Assembly (NCBI RefSeq): GCF_017591425.1
Contig: NW_024467119.1
Location: 28,059,001-28,123,000, forward strand
Direction of reading: 5' to 3'
Origin: Ochotona curzoniae
Lineage: Eukaryota > Chordata > Mammalia > Lagomorpha > Ochotonidae
DNA length: 64,000 nucleotides
Position 1 is the stretch's first letter; every line of letters begins with the position of its first letter. The notes beneath the pieces are model-generated. The model worked only from the letters and a program-made list of their open reading frames with translations, was not told the DNA's origin and did not search any database. A program made the translations under genes and the position numbers. Of this stretch, positions 15,130-27,084 are shown one piece after another.

Positions 15130-16850
15130 AGTCTTTACCACCACCACCACCATTATGGGCATTAAAGAAAGGTCCTGTCTCGGGTTACTTCCAGCCCAGG
15201 CTCTGCTTTTGTAGGGGAGTAGATGGACATGAATCCCCTTCTACAGGTTTGTTTTGGTTTAATCTGAGGGTGAGCTGAATCTCCTGTTCCCCATGAGCAC
15301 AGTATAGCTTGTTCCCTTGCTCTCCTTGTTCCCCGACTTTACTCACTCTGGGGGGATGATAGCTGCTGTTGTGCTCAGAGTGTCCATGTGGCGAGGAACC
15401 CAGGCTTCTCCTTTTCCCACAGTCACTTATGGGCATGCAGGTGAGATTTAGAAATAGCTCCTGAAGTTCCAGCAGGCTTCTCAGGACAGTAGTCCCTGCC
15501 CACTTCTCCTTTGCAAGCTTACTTCAGGCCTTGAGGTACAATCAATCAGGTAAGCTCTCCAGGATTCCTGACCCATAGAAGCTTCTTTAGCTAATACATG
15601 CTTAGTCTTCCAAGTCATTCGGTTTGTGGGTAATTTGATACATGACTTAGATAACAAATGCAGGCTCTAACAGACCTATCTCTGTTCTTTGGACAGAGAA
15701 TAGCAAGATGAAGATAAAGATTCTTGAGAAAGACATCTTTCATGGTGACTTAAAGTCATGGGGTAACTGCCACCCGATGACTGTGGTGTGGCAAGAAGTG
15801 CTGGCTTGCTGCATCAGGATGAAGGAACTTAAGCCTCCTCCTGCTGGTTCCAGTTGCTTGCTGATGAATCCCACTGCTTTTTCTATATAGCTATCTTCAT
15901 AATGAACACTGGTCACAAAGTTTGGAGTCTCAGAAGCAAAAGATACAAGAGGCAATGATTAGATCTTGTAAGGTGGATGCATAGTTTGGGTAGTCATATC
16001 CTAACAGATATTTCCCACATAGGAAACATCAGCAGGCATGGGAAGAAGCATGCTGGATTATGATTATTTTTCTCCACTGGGACATGACCAGAGACATACA
16101 ACCAGCTTCATTCTGCTGGTCTGGATGCTGGGAGTATTTTTTTTAAATTCAGGGAGAAAGGATGTAAGAAGGGACCCTTGGCTTTAAGTCAGAAGTATTT
16201 GCATCTTCTCTTTTTGATTTTTCTTTCTTTCCAAAGAAGTCAAAGAGGCTAAAAGACAGGAGAGAAAGAGTGGGCTGCAGTTACAGAAACTGCTGAGTTC
16301 CTTAGAATGAAGGAAGGAAGACTGATGTAGCAAGCACACAGAACAAAGGAATAGTCCTGGAGGTTAGCAGACACCTGGTGTCTAGGAGGGCTTCTTCTTG
16401 CGTGAGCCTGACTGCAATTTGCCACTCTAAGTCGACAGGCAGAAGGTTCTTTTATTTGTTCACTTACTCTCATTTTGTACCCGTCTAACAGAGTGAAAAT
16501 GGAGAAGCCAAGGGTCCGGGGAAATAAAACAGGAAACACAATTGTAGGTTTGGCCCCTTACTCCTGGTGTCAGAAGCAATCCCAGTGCTTGGACAGGTGT
16601 TTTGGTAAATGCCAATTACAAAGAGAAAAGGGATTGAAAAGGCAAAAGCGAAACTACACATTGTCACTAGCCTGCACTAGATAGGCAGGCTGGTGGCTGT
16701 GGATCCCTGCTAGGGACTTACTTTTAACACACACACAGCGATGGTGTCAGCCCAGGGGACTGTGTTGCACTTGGTGAAGGACCACAACAATTTCCAGGTG
16801 CATTGACAGCAACCATCGCCCCTGTCAGCAACAAAAAGTGTTGTAATTTT
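15130..16850. other. Intergenic, nothing recognised
   Basis: Unique moderate-GC sequence. Short ORFs on both strands resemble no family I know. Confidence 0.5.
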
Positions 16851-17070
16851 TTAAAAAAAAGATTTACTTATTTTTCTTGGGAACGCAGATATACAGAGTG
16901 AAGGAGAGACAGAAAGGAAGATCTTCCATTTGCTGGTTCTCTTCCCACGGGGCTGCAATGGCCTGAGCTGAGACGATTCAAATCCAGGAGCCAGGGGCTT
17001 CCTCTGGGCCTCCTACTGGGAAGGCCTGGGCAGAGGATGACGTGGGCAGAGCTGCAGTGGTGCAATCTTG
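16850..17070 (-). mobile_element. C-SINE, truncated/internally deleted
   Basis: Antisense C-SINE: A/T-rich tail, GATTTACTTATTTTTCTTGG, then AGAGACAGAAAGGAAGATCTTCC and the CCAGGAGCCAGGGGCTTCCTC block. Most of the tRNA-related end is missing. Confidence 0.8.
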
Positions 17071-17820
17071 TGAAGAATAGAAACCTGCATTAGACTGTGT
17101 ACTGCTCCTTGGCTGATGTCTCTTTGAGACATTGTACAGTGATTGGTCCCGAGGGTGCTCAAGAATTAGATCTTGTTCATTCGTACAACACGTGCCTGTT
17201 CACCTACCCCTCTCCCACCACATAAAGAAGCCACAGGGGATTTGCATTCTCTTGAAGATCTTAAAGAAAATGGTATTGAATGCAACCCTCTCCCTTCTCC
17301 CAGCCTGCAAAGAGAGAAATGATCTTCAAGCTATCAGTGGTGTCTTCCATATCTTACTATATATGTAAATGTCTGACAAATTACTGCAAAAATGAGCACA
17401 GCCTAAATAACAATCGGGTGAGCTCAATGTCAAGATTTTCTTTTCACGAAATGGAGACTAAGTGAAGGTATTATAATACATTCATTTATCAGCTCAAAAC
17501 ATAGTTACTTGAATAGAAATTTTAGCATCATCATTGTGTAATAAATGGCTCTCTGCAAAGTGCAGGGTTATCATGCAGCATAAATAAGGGCTCAGGAAAA
17601 AGACTTCTTGGTGATTGGGTCTCTCTCTGACTCATCAGTGTCAGCAACACCAGGCTTAGATTTTCAATATTTCCTTTGGAACACAGGCGTGTGCTGATGT
17701 AGATGCATACAATTAAGTCCTATACATGTTGACTGGGATGCCCTCCTTTTCCTAAGCTAAGGTTTGGGGGGGGGCATTTCTCTGGGTCACACTGGGCGTT
17801 ATTGGCAGAGGGGCCCCACC
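17070..17820. other. Intergenic, nothing firm recognised
   Basis: AT-rich and repeat-free, ending at a G run near 17766 where the CpG-rich domain begins. The part from 17470 to 17720 has the texture of conserved noncoding DNA. Confidence 0.4.
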
Positions 17821-18057
17821 TCACGCTATTCTTAGCTCTGGGGTGGTTTTCAGAGGCTGCTGCTTCTGAAAGATCTTGGAGATCCTGAGGCCTGCCCCAC
17901 CAGGGGAAGAACTTTCTGCGGGTGGCAAGCTACGGGGTAGAAGTAGAGGCAGAAGGCAGCTGCCTTCTAACCTGTGGGCCTGGGTTGCAGCCAGGTCACC
18001 GTTTTCTTTGCACTGTCTTTTCCTTTCTGGGCAACAACGAGTATTTACAGGCGCCCG

Positions 18058-18077
18058 CCCCCCCCCCCCCCCCCCCC
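18058..18077 (+). repeat. Poly-C run, 20 C
   Basis: Uninterrupted 20-cytosine run. The opposite strand is a 20-G run. Confidence 0.95.
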
Positions 18078-19119
18078 GCTCCCCTATGCACCAAAGAGCA
18101 AATAAACGCTCTCCCACTTTACCCTTCCTTTTTTTTGTTTGTTTGTTTGTTTCAGTACATTTTTGTCCCTGTAAGCCAGCACACGGCGCCTGTATTCCTT
18201 GAAATTCAGGTACCTGCTCCCTAAAATTTTGATCTGATCCGAAAACCAGTGTGGCAGCGGCGCTCTTTGCACTCAGCTGCACCACCGGAACCGGCCGAGA
18301 GAACTCCCCTCCTTTTCGGAGGCGGCGTTCGGGATCCCTGCTCTCTTCGTCCACAAGCGATGGTTCTTTAAGGATCCCTGTCCAGTGTCCCACCAGGGAG
18401 TGAGGGAAGTCTCCCCCTCCCAACTTCCTGGAGCAAAAGGGGGCCCAGTGGGCCAGCCGGGGAAGACCTAACCGCTCCTCTAGGACAGCTGTTCCTGAGG
18501 GTAAGGCTACCAGGGCACTGGGCGTCCTCCTCCAACCCCCCAACCCCCCAGCCAGAACGGACTAAATCCCTCATCCCGGGGAGAGGCCTGCTGGGCCTAC
18601 GCGTGCCGCTGACCCAGGAAGGGGACATCTGGCCAGGAGAGCCGGGAACACCCCCTAACTCCACGCTCCCCCTCCGAGGAAACAAAAGATGCAAACTCTG
18701 AAGGGGGATGTTCCCGTGAGTCAGGGACAAAGGTCGGAAGAGACCAATTACACTCCACCTTAACGAAATGGCTGGAATCAAACACAGCACGAACTCGAAA
18801 ACTCAAGGCGTGAGTTCCGAGCTTGTTCTTTATGCGTTTTCTATTCCCGCCTCCCCCACCCTCCCAGCAGTGTGGGGCTGCTTTCTCCTCTCCGAGACTC
18901 GCTCAGCGTCGGGTTTGTGACTGTGAGGGGAGGACAGGTGCGTGTCGGCACCGTGGAGTTCATGGCTGGGCTCCCAGTGTGGTGCACCCCGGGGGAAGTG
19001 AGGCCGCTGGAGGACGCCATGTCCAGTACCACCCCCCCCCCCCCCACGGACCCGGTCGCGCCTACCAGCGCAAGGAAAAGGTTCTGCAGGGCCCGATCTT
19101 TCTAGAAGATCATCCCAGG

Positions 19120-19133
19120 GCAGCAGAGGGCCG
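19120..19133 (+). promoter_or_regulatory. CTCF-like core motif
   Basis: GCAGCAGAGGGCCG matches 12 of 14 positions of the CCASYAGRKGGCRS core, including the central AG-GGC. Motif only; binding is unproven. Confidence 0.4.
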
Positions 19134-20570
19134 CTATGGCCGCTGTGCATTGTTCAGACCACTCCCTGCGCCTTCTCTTTGGCGACCCTTCCGCAACCTG
19201 GACTGATTAACGCCCACTTAACTTGGGAGCTTGGGAGCTTCGCTCCGCACAATACCACTTTTATTCCGGGAGGGAAAAAGTCCAAAGGAGGTGGTAAGCG
19301 CTGTGGTGCTTCCAGCGGCAACCACCCCCCCGCCCCCCGCCCCTTTCCGGAGCATTCCCGGTTGTGCCTGGATGAACGTAGCCTGAGATTCAGGGCGTTG
19401 GGATAGCCATCCCTGGCCTGGTTCCCTGTGCTGGTGCGGGCTCCATCCCGGGATCCGGGCCCACAGCCTGGTATGCTGGACATTCTGGGGCCCAGAGCGT
19501 TCTGTTTGCCACTGCCGCCAGTGTGCGCGGTCGGTGAGATCCCCTCCTCTAGGATGAGCAACTGGAGAGGTCAGAGGACTCAAGAGGACAGAGGGTTCCA
19601 GGGAGGCCCTGTCCAGATCTCTTTGTTACAATCATCCCTGATGTCGCTGTAGTCTGAACTCGCTCTTTGGTAGCTGCGCAGAAATATAAAACTGAGCAGT
19701 CCAGGACAGAGCAGAGTAGGAGCCGCGGCTCGAGCATTTTAGCCTGAGCTCCGGGAAACGCAACCTAAAACTGATACCCGGCTCGCTGGAGGCCTGGTTC
19801 GCAGCTGGGGTGCTCCGGGGTTCCCGGCCCGCCTGTGCCCCAGGCTCTCGCGCGTCCCCTGCAGGCCGGACAGAGCCTCCAGCCTCCCAAGCCGGCACGT
19901 TCAGAGGTCGAAGCCAGATGCCACCTTCACTCTCCCCTGGGCTCAGGGGGAGGGAGAGAGGGCGGCGAACTCGCACCCCTGCGTTGGCCCGCTCTCTGCA
20001 CCTCTCCGTTGCTCGGCCCTGGGAGGGGGTTGAGTGTTCAGTGCCCCCAGGGTCACCGAGCCTCCAGCGAGTGTGACAGCCCATACACGCGAGCTTTCCT
20101 CCTGCCAGTTTGCAGCTACGCACCGGCGGCCCTTTCTGGCACTCCTGGATGATAGACACTTGGCGCCCGGAGCTGGTTTCCGCGGAGTAGCTCGCAATCT
20201 TGTCTGTCTCAGGCTTGGCGATTACTTTGAAACTATAGAGGCTGCCGCAGTGGCGTTGTGCCTGCACCCCACACTCGCGGCCTGTTTTTTTTTTTTTTTA
20301 ACACTATAAATGATACCCTTGAAAGTGTGTGCTACAGGTTGTGCGCAGTCTCGCACACACCTGAATCGTCCCTGCCTCGTCCTTCCCTCCTACCTCGCCA
20401 ACCACGTCCCCGCGGCTCCCACCAGGTATGTTGTGGAACAGATACAGGTTGCTATAGCTGTGCACCAGCTGTCCCGAACATCAGTTACAAATCTCCACTA
20501 GGGACAGAAACATCTGTTCTCGCAGAGGCTGCGAAGCGGATGTCGCTGTGCTCTGCGAAGGGCGCAATAG

Positions 20571-20617
20571 CCTCCTGCGCCACAGCCTCCTGCGCCGGGC
20601 GCATCACCCTCCTGCGC
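20571..20617 (+). repeat. Three copies of CCTCCTGCGC
   Basis: Identical 10-mers at 20571, 20586 and 20608 in the CpG domain. Small local tandem expansion. Confidence 0.85.
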
Positions 20618-21499
20618 GGTGCCAGAGGAGAGGGCCCCAGGGCAGAACCGCACCATCGCCTCACAAATGCAAGCAACCAGAGGTATTCTGCTGGAGTCCC
20701 AAGCCTTTCACCCTCTCTCTCGCCAACACGCCCAACCTTTGTTCTCCGCCTGCTGCTCGACTAAGGTGCGGAATTCATGTCTCCGCGCTCCTCCTGCACC
20801 GGGTGCGGACGGAAGGGAGAGCAGTGCCGTGGACAGCCCGCCTCCCGCGCTGGGAAAGCGGACGAAGCGAGAGTGGCATGAACCATCTCCCCAAGGCAAA
20901 GCCGGAGAGGCAAGGCCTTGCGATGTCTGTATTTTCTCTGGGTAGCACAGACACCTGCGGGATATATCAGACAGAACAAGGAGGGCGGCGTGCAAGCCGG
21001 TGTTTGACTATATCTCCTGGGTGCTTGATCCACATGGGGTTTGAGCTCCGGTCCCTCTGGGTGCAAAGAGACCCATGTTGGAACCCTGGAACCTCAGCCT
21101 CGGGCGTATGGTTTCATGAGTCATCCATAGTCGATGACAATTTTTTCCCGCTGGGCAGTTCGTTGGTCGCTTCCCGGGGCACGCTAAGAGCCTTTGTGGC
21201 CGGGTTTCTGGCGGGGCCTGGTCAGTTCCTTGACTTGGCGCCAGGTATCACGTGCTCATTAATTGACTGCCTTGGTGTTTAACGTGGGTGAAGGTCTATG
21301 GAGCGCGGCACGCTCCCCTCTTCATTTCCCGATTGTATTCACGGTTAACATTACTGATTGTTAATAAAATGCAGTTTGCGACCGTAAGATGGGGGACGGA
21401 GTGGCCCCAATAAATGTCACAAGCTAGAAGACAGGTAAAAGGTAGCCTCCAGCTGCTCCCAGGGTTGGCTTTGGATGCACTAAAATAACCTGTTAACAC

Positions 21500-21800
21500 A
21501 GACTAAAATGCATCCCTATAATAACCTCCTCAATCATTTATTAAAAGTCGTGTCAGGCCGGCCTGTATAATTCATCTCTATGCAAATACATCAATGTCAG
21601 GCCATTAGTGTATTGCTCAGGTTTTTATTAAAGTGCATTCTTTTTAATTCAGCCCCGTAAAATACGAGCCCCATTGCTCAAGAATTATAGCAACTATTAG
21701 AGTAACATATGGGCAACATGCACTCAGAAAATAAAAACCAACAGATAAAGTGGCGGGGTCACATCGCGGGAGCAAACACTTAACAAAATGGCAGTGGGGT
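21500..21800. promoter_or_regulatory. Candidate conserved enhancer inside the CpG domain
   Basis: An abrupt AT-rich block holds a 12-bp perfect palindrome CAGGCCGGCCTG (21554-21565), an octamer ATGCAAAT (21580-21587), several AATAAA/TTTATTAAA Cdx/Hox-like cores and many ATTA cores. No transposon is present. It looks like deeply conserved noncoding sequence. Confidence 0.45.
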
Positions 21801-22619
21801 AATAGATATTTTTCCCCCCTCTCAGGGCCCTCGGCGAGAGGGTGTCGTGGGCAACAACTCCTCGGCAAAGGCCGAGCTTTCCAGCTCTTCCTCCCGGTCC
21901 CAATTCCAGAACTGCCTTGGGCTGTGCATCTGCAGAGTGTTGCGAGGGGAGCGTGCTGAGTTCCGAGAAGCCAAGTCCCGCCCTGCGCCCGAGTTGTTTA
22001 ACAAGCACCAACGAAGAGGGATTTGCCGGCTGTTCTTTAAAAAGCAAAAGCCGCTTGGAGAGGTTTGCAAGCAGGATTTGTAGCGGAGACCTTACACCCC
22101 CTCCATCTCGGCTCGCCTCCTCTTCCCCTCCCCCTTGCCCTCTGTGGCCACTTCTGGGCGTGCACCGACCTCCCGAGAGTCCCTTCCCACACCTCTGTCT
22201 CTGGGGTTTCCCTTTCTTTCTCTCTGGAGGCAGAGATGGGGGCGAGGCCCAGGGAGGCCCGGGACCTCTAGGAAGTTTGTGTCTCCAGTGCCATAGACCT
22301 TCCTTTCACATCTCCCGTGACGGTGAAGTCGCGGCAGCTTTTAGCTTCCGATCACAGGAAACGTGTGGCAGCTCTTCCGCATTCGCTCGGGGCCTCTCAA
22401 GTTCCCCTGGTTAGAACGCCTCGAGTGAAATTTGCTCAACCAGAGCTAGCTCTAGCCTCAAGAAAGGGGCTTGTTTACGTGTGGATGGAGTAGGAACGAC
22501 TGGGTGTTGGCCCGCTATCTCTCGGCCAAAGCCTTTGGCCCAGAGTCCAGAACGGGAGGTAGGGAGATGGAGAGGGGAGAGGAGGGAGGGAAGGATGAAG
22601 GAGAGAGAGAGCGCGCTGG

Positions 22620-23020
22620 CAAGCGAGCACGCAGATTAGAAATCTGAAACAGCATTTGACAGCTGCACTGGAAAAGTCTGTAACATCAAATTCAGTTTTT
22701 ATTTTAATTGGTATTAGAACAATCAATTTTCAGAGACCTGGAAATAAATCCCAATCCCCAAACACAACACAGCCCACACAGAAAAATCGAGAAAAGTGGG
22801 ACAAACTCCTCAGAACAATCTCCCAGATTTAATGAGAGAGTCGCCTACATCCTCATCAGCCCAGCATGGTAATTGAGCAGATCTATTAACTTGTTACACT
22901 AGATTTGTTTAAAGAGACTATTACACAGTCATTTAATCAATTTGTTACACTGGAGGTCCTGACTTATGAGACACTTGCCTTATGATTCCTTAATGACTGA
23001 ATTAATTTGTTTTAATAAAA
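22620..23020. promoter_or_regulatory. Candidate conserved element with repeated TTGTTACACT
   Basis: TTGTTACACT occurs at 22891-22900 and 22942-22951, with a related TATTACACAG between them, amid TTAATCAATT, TAATTGAGC and AATTAATTTG cores. Repeat-free. Confidence 0.45.
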
Positions 23021-25200
23021 CCAACATTGTGTACAAGTACATTTCTAGAAATGTAATTTTGGAGACAGAACAGTCCAATGCTTCATCTGATTAGGTCCTT
23101 TCTATGGTTTATCAAAGTCTGTAGTTTCTGACATAGCTGCTTGTATGGAGTATTTTTCTTTTTTATAGCGCCATTAATTTAATATGGATCATTAGTTCTT
23201 TATACACATGCATGTTCTGACAAATGTACCCAATGAATAATGCAGCTAATGTGCTTAGGCCCAAATGCATCACATCATAAACAGAGACCTCTGCAAAAAT
23301 CACAACAATGAAGGAAAACATTTCTTCCAGTTGCTGTGGTCATCAGCAAGCTAACATCCCCAGTTCTATTAAAGTCTTGTTTTGCAGAGTTAGATGGGTT
23401 TGGCCCCAGGATTATATCAACATAACCAACTGGGTCTAACTATGTTCTGAACACAAATAGATTTATGGTGAATTAAGGTTGTCTTGAGAGCAAAGGCAGG
23501 GCAAGAAAATCGGTTTTGCTCCTGATGGAAACTGACGTGTGTGGAATAAAATGTAAATAAACAGAAAGAGCCCAAGAAAAGGGACTTGATGTTATTGATT
23601 ATGCAAAATAATTAGGACATTACAAATGATAATGCACTACAAATAGTTGGAATTTATGGGTTGATCTTTTTTTCCAGGAGGACATGTCTTAAGCTCTGAA
23701 ACAGAATTAGAAGAATGGAGTATAATGTGGGGTGATAAAAAATTAATAATGAAGTGATTTGAATGATCAATTTGGAACTGATAACTGATATGAATGATAA
23801 CTGAATGAGCCCTCTGCAGCGGCAGCGGTAAACATTTGAACTTACAGAACTAGAAGGCAGAAAGATGGCTCTACAGGCTCGCTGGAGGCACAGAGTGGCT
23901 CGGCATAATGTGGGTAACTATGCATGGGAGCCAAATATTGACTAAAGAGCTTAACAATTATTATAGGGCGGAGGGAGATGCTGGATATATCTTCAATAAG
24001 GAGATGCCTTATAAATCCTTCTTAACAATACTGGACAGGCAAGCATTGGAGTTTGATTTCATTTTGAATAAAGACTCCAGACTGCACACATATTAACAGT
24101 GTCTTTGAATGCTTTCATGCTCTCCTTCATGCCTCTCTCAAACAGAAATGGACAAGTAAGTTGATGAATGGAATTTGTAAATATAAGCCTCTGGCTACTT
24201 TTGCTGTATCAGAAGTAATCATGATTCTTACATTCCAGTTACATTCATCTTGGGGTTATACAAATAGGCAGAAAAACTGCTACCCTAATAATATGGAGTA
24301 GCAATCCCACCAAGATTTCAACAGAGGTGTAACATCAGGTGCAGTTGTATTTATTAGTTGTGGTTAAACAACGTAGCTTTTCATGCTTGGCCTTTCCTTT
24401 AAAACTAATCTTCTGACATAGTTCTGTTAATAAACTTTTTGTTTGCTCTAAAGTTTGGGGATAAAATCAAAGATATGACTGGAGTTTTGGTTTTTGAAGC
24501 ATAAACATTTGTAAAACAAGAGAGACTTTTGGAATTCATGCCGTTCTTCAGTTCTGACATTTTTGCAAGTTACATTTATCTTTTCCATTTCACTATAGCT
24601 CAGTGATTTCTCTGCCACAGACAGGAGTGTTTGTGATGATAAATCAGTGTTGTTTAATTAGATTCATCTTTACTTCATTTTAATGTTACTTGGAAATGTA
24701 TTTGTTTAGTTTATAAAAATGAAAAATTAAATCACTCCTTGGTATAAAATAAGTGGTGTGACACCAAAAATCAACACCGGTTCCTTTTTGGAATTGTTTG
24801 ATTTGCTCTAAATTCTTTGCATGAAATCTTACCTTCTTGTATTGACAAATGAATTTTATGCTTTTCCTATTTATAAGCAGCTAATGCAAAATGTATTTGC
24901 TATTTATTACAAGGTAATTGAATTTGACCTTTTGCTCATTTCACCAGATGCTATTTCTGACCATCCCAAAAAGCCCGTTTAAAGTCAACAACATTAAGCA
25001 TTAGAGGTCACAAGACCAATTCAAGGTCTTTTTAATACTGGCAAAAGGTTAATTAGATCACTGCATTAAAACAAGAATAGACTTTCACTCAACTTCATTT
25101 AAATAAGTGTGGACAAGTTACCCTTACCTTTCAAAGTTTCCATAGGCATTTCTCCTGATTTCCTCAAATGGTAAACATAGCTTTCATAAATATAACATTC
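23020..25200. other. AT-rich repeat-free intergenic DNA, possible regulatory blocks
   Basis: No gene or transposon recognised over about 2.2 kb. Stretches near 23.2-23.35, 23.87-24.0 and 24.78-25.06 kb have ATTA cores and the non-degenerate look of conserved noncoding DNA. Confidence 0.4.
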
Positions 25201-25214
25201 ATGTTTTTCTTTGT

Positions 25215-25450
25215 CAGTTTTAGTAATATTTGTCATTTGTTGGGAGCTTGCTATGCACCTGGCAATCCTTTTCAAGGACCCAGACAGTCCCCTCAATATC
25301 CTCACGGAGTAATTATTATTTCTGCTGCTTTTATTATGATAGCCCATTTTACAGACGAGGCAACTAAGGCTTAGTGAGCAGACAGAGATTGGGGAATTAA
25401 TCTGGATGCAAACCCAGCCTTCACACTGTGGCACCATTCTGCTTCTGTGG
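25215..25450 (-). mobile_element. MIR SINE, antisense
   Basis: Reverse-MIR landmarks: GTTGGGAGCTTGCTATGCACC, CCCATTTTACAGACGAGGCAAC, GGCTTAGTGAG and a GATGCAAACCCAG block. Confidence 0.8.
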
Positions 25451-25770
25451 AACATGCTACACACCATTTAACAACCACAAAGTTTTAAAAATCTTCCTTC
25501 ATGTGGCTTCATATGATAGAAACAGAGGACATAAGGAATGTGGATAGGTCTTTTATGCTTAACCTTAACAAACAATTATTGAATCTGATAGCAGACCTGC
25601 ATTATTTAATTAAAATGACAGCAAATTAAGTTTCAATGACAGCAAACACTACTGCAGACAGATGATTTGCCTGCTCCCCACGATTTGGAAGCTCTTTTGG
25701 TGAGTGAGTTGCAACAGTAGGTCACAGGATGCCTATTAGTATCTGGGAAAAGGTAACTTACAAAACAACT

Positions 25771-26089
25771 TTTAAAAAGCATTTATTTATTTTTATTGGA
25801 AAGGTATATTTACAGAAAGAAGGAGAGACAGAGAGAAACCATCTGCTAGTTCATTTCCCAAATGGTTGAAATGGCTGGAGCTGAACAGATCTGAAGTCAG
25901 GAAGTTCTTCCAGCTTTCCAGCACAGATGCAGGGTCCCAAGGCTTTGGGCCATGCTCAACTGTTTTCCCAGGCCACAAAAGAGAGAGCTGGAAGAGAAGT
26001 AGAGAAGCTGGGACAGGAACTGGTCCCCATATGGGATTCTGGTGCTTGCAAAGTGAGGGTTTAACCACTGAGCTTTGTGCCTAGCCCCT
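25771..26089 (-). mobile_element. C-SINE, near full length
   Basis: Antisense C-SINE from TTTATTTATTTTTATTGGAAAGG to the tRNA-related end GGGTTTAACCACTGAG..GCCTAGCCCC. Short flanking AAACAA-type duplication. Confidence 0.92.
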
Positions 26090-27080
26090 AAACAATTCTC
26101 GTGAACAAAATGGTGTGTATTCACTGAGGGACAATTTCTTATTGGATTCTGTTACTTCCTGAGGACAAATTCTTTCCTAGTACATAGAGTTGGTCAGCTG
26201 TTAATGCAGGTGTTGACAAGATAGAACCCTAGTAAGGTAGCTTTCATTATGATTATAGAATTCTCAGACATTTTCAGATAAGTATCTTACTTTGGAGTAA
26301 TTCTTCCCTGGGAGGATTTGTTATTCAGACACCATGCCTCACCAGCATATTGCTTTCTGTTTGTTTCCTCTGATTGGTCACTCATTTCGCCCTGTATAGG
26401 ATGGACCAGTTCTTTTGATAGAGGAGAGCACATGTTTTACTTCTGTACTTGTTTCATCCTGATTATTTTTCGGCTGGCTTCTGGAATGTAACTTTCTGGG
26501 ATGACACATGTAAGGCAGAGATTACAGGGACAATCTTCTCCTAAGCCTTTCTACTTTAGAAATACTCAATATTCATTAAATACTAAGGAAAATTTTCTGT
26601 GAAAGCCATCTTTGCTCAGAGCGCAAATGGAAGCTTCTTGTTCTGCCTTCTAAATAGCCTTGTCTTGCTTTGAGTGCATATGAAGCTGGACACGCTTTGG
26701 AACATGGTCTAAAAGAATAGTTAATTGAAACAAGTAAGTTATATCAGAGCCAGGTATGCAATTTCTTTTTCCCTTTTTCAATGATCAACTTAATATAGTA
26801 AATATACCCATCACTTGGATTCTGTAATTACCACATTTTCCAATATAGAATTTAATTCTTATATGTTAAATATGATAAAATCTGAAATCTATTCTTGAGG
26901 GCTGTCATATTAAACTCATGGTCTCTCTCTCAATCAAGTAATCATTGATTACTATTGGCAGACTGAGTATACCTTCTTGAATGAGCTTTGAGGCAAGGTG
27001 CTCCATTTGTGAAATTTGATTCTGAAGTTGCTAGTTTGAATTTGTAGCCAAGGTAGAAAATTCAGCTAGAAGCTCATGGA
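26090..27080. other. Intergenic, nothing recognised
   Basis: AT-rich unique sequence; no gene or repeat identified. Confidence 0.5.
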
Positions 27081-27084
27081 CAGG

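Larger units (their letters stand above)
17820..22480. promoter_or_regulatory. Second GC- and CpG-rich domain without a recognisable gene
   Basis: About 4.7 kb of GC-rich, CpG-containing, transposon-free sequence beginning about 8 kb after NKX6-1, broken by an AT-rich block at 21.3-21.8 kb. It contains C runs at 18058-18077 and 19032-19045, a (TTTG)n run near 18132-18152, a CTCF-like core at 19120 and a threefold CCTCCTGCGC motif at 20571-20617. Long ORFs on both strands (up to about 244 residues) have arbitrary composition and no known domain. Such domains beside developmental regulators often are Polycomb-target CpG islands or lncRNA promoters. That reading is inference. Confidence 0.5.

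Noticed and set aside
17821..18543. 240-residue antisense frame in the CpG domain
   Set aside because: Low-complexity GC-driven composition, runs through a poly-C tract, no domain.
19632..20267. 211-residue antisense frame in the CpG domain
   Set aside because: No family resemblance; the stop-poor GC-rich background explains its length.
20548..21282. 244-residue + frame in the CpG domain
   Set aside because: No recognisable motif and arbitrary composition; RNA evidence would be needed.
21842..22414. 190-residue + frame in the CpG domain
   Set aside because: Ser/Pro-rich chance frame without domain or splice context.
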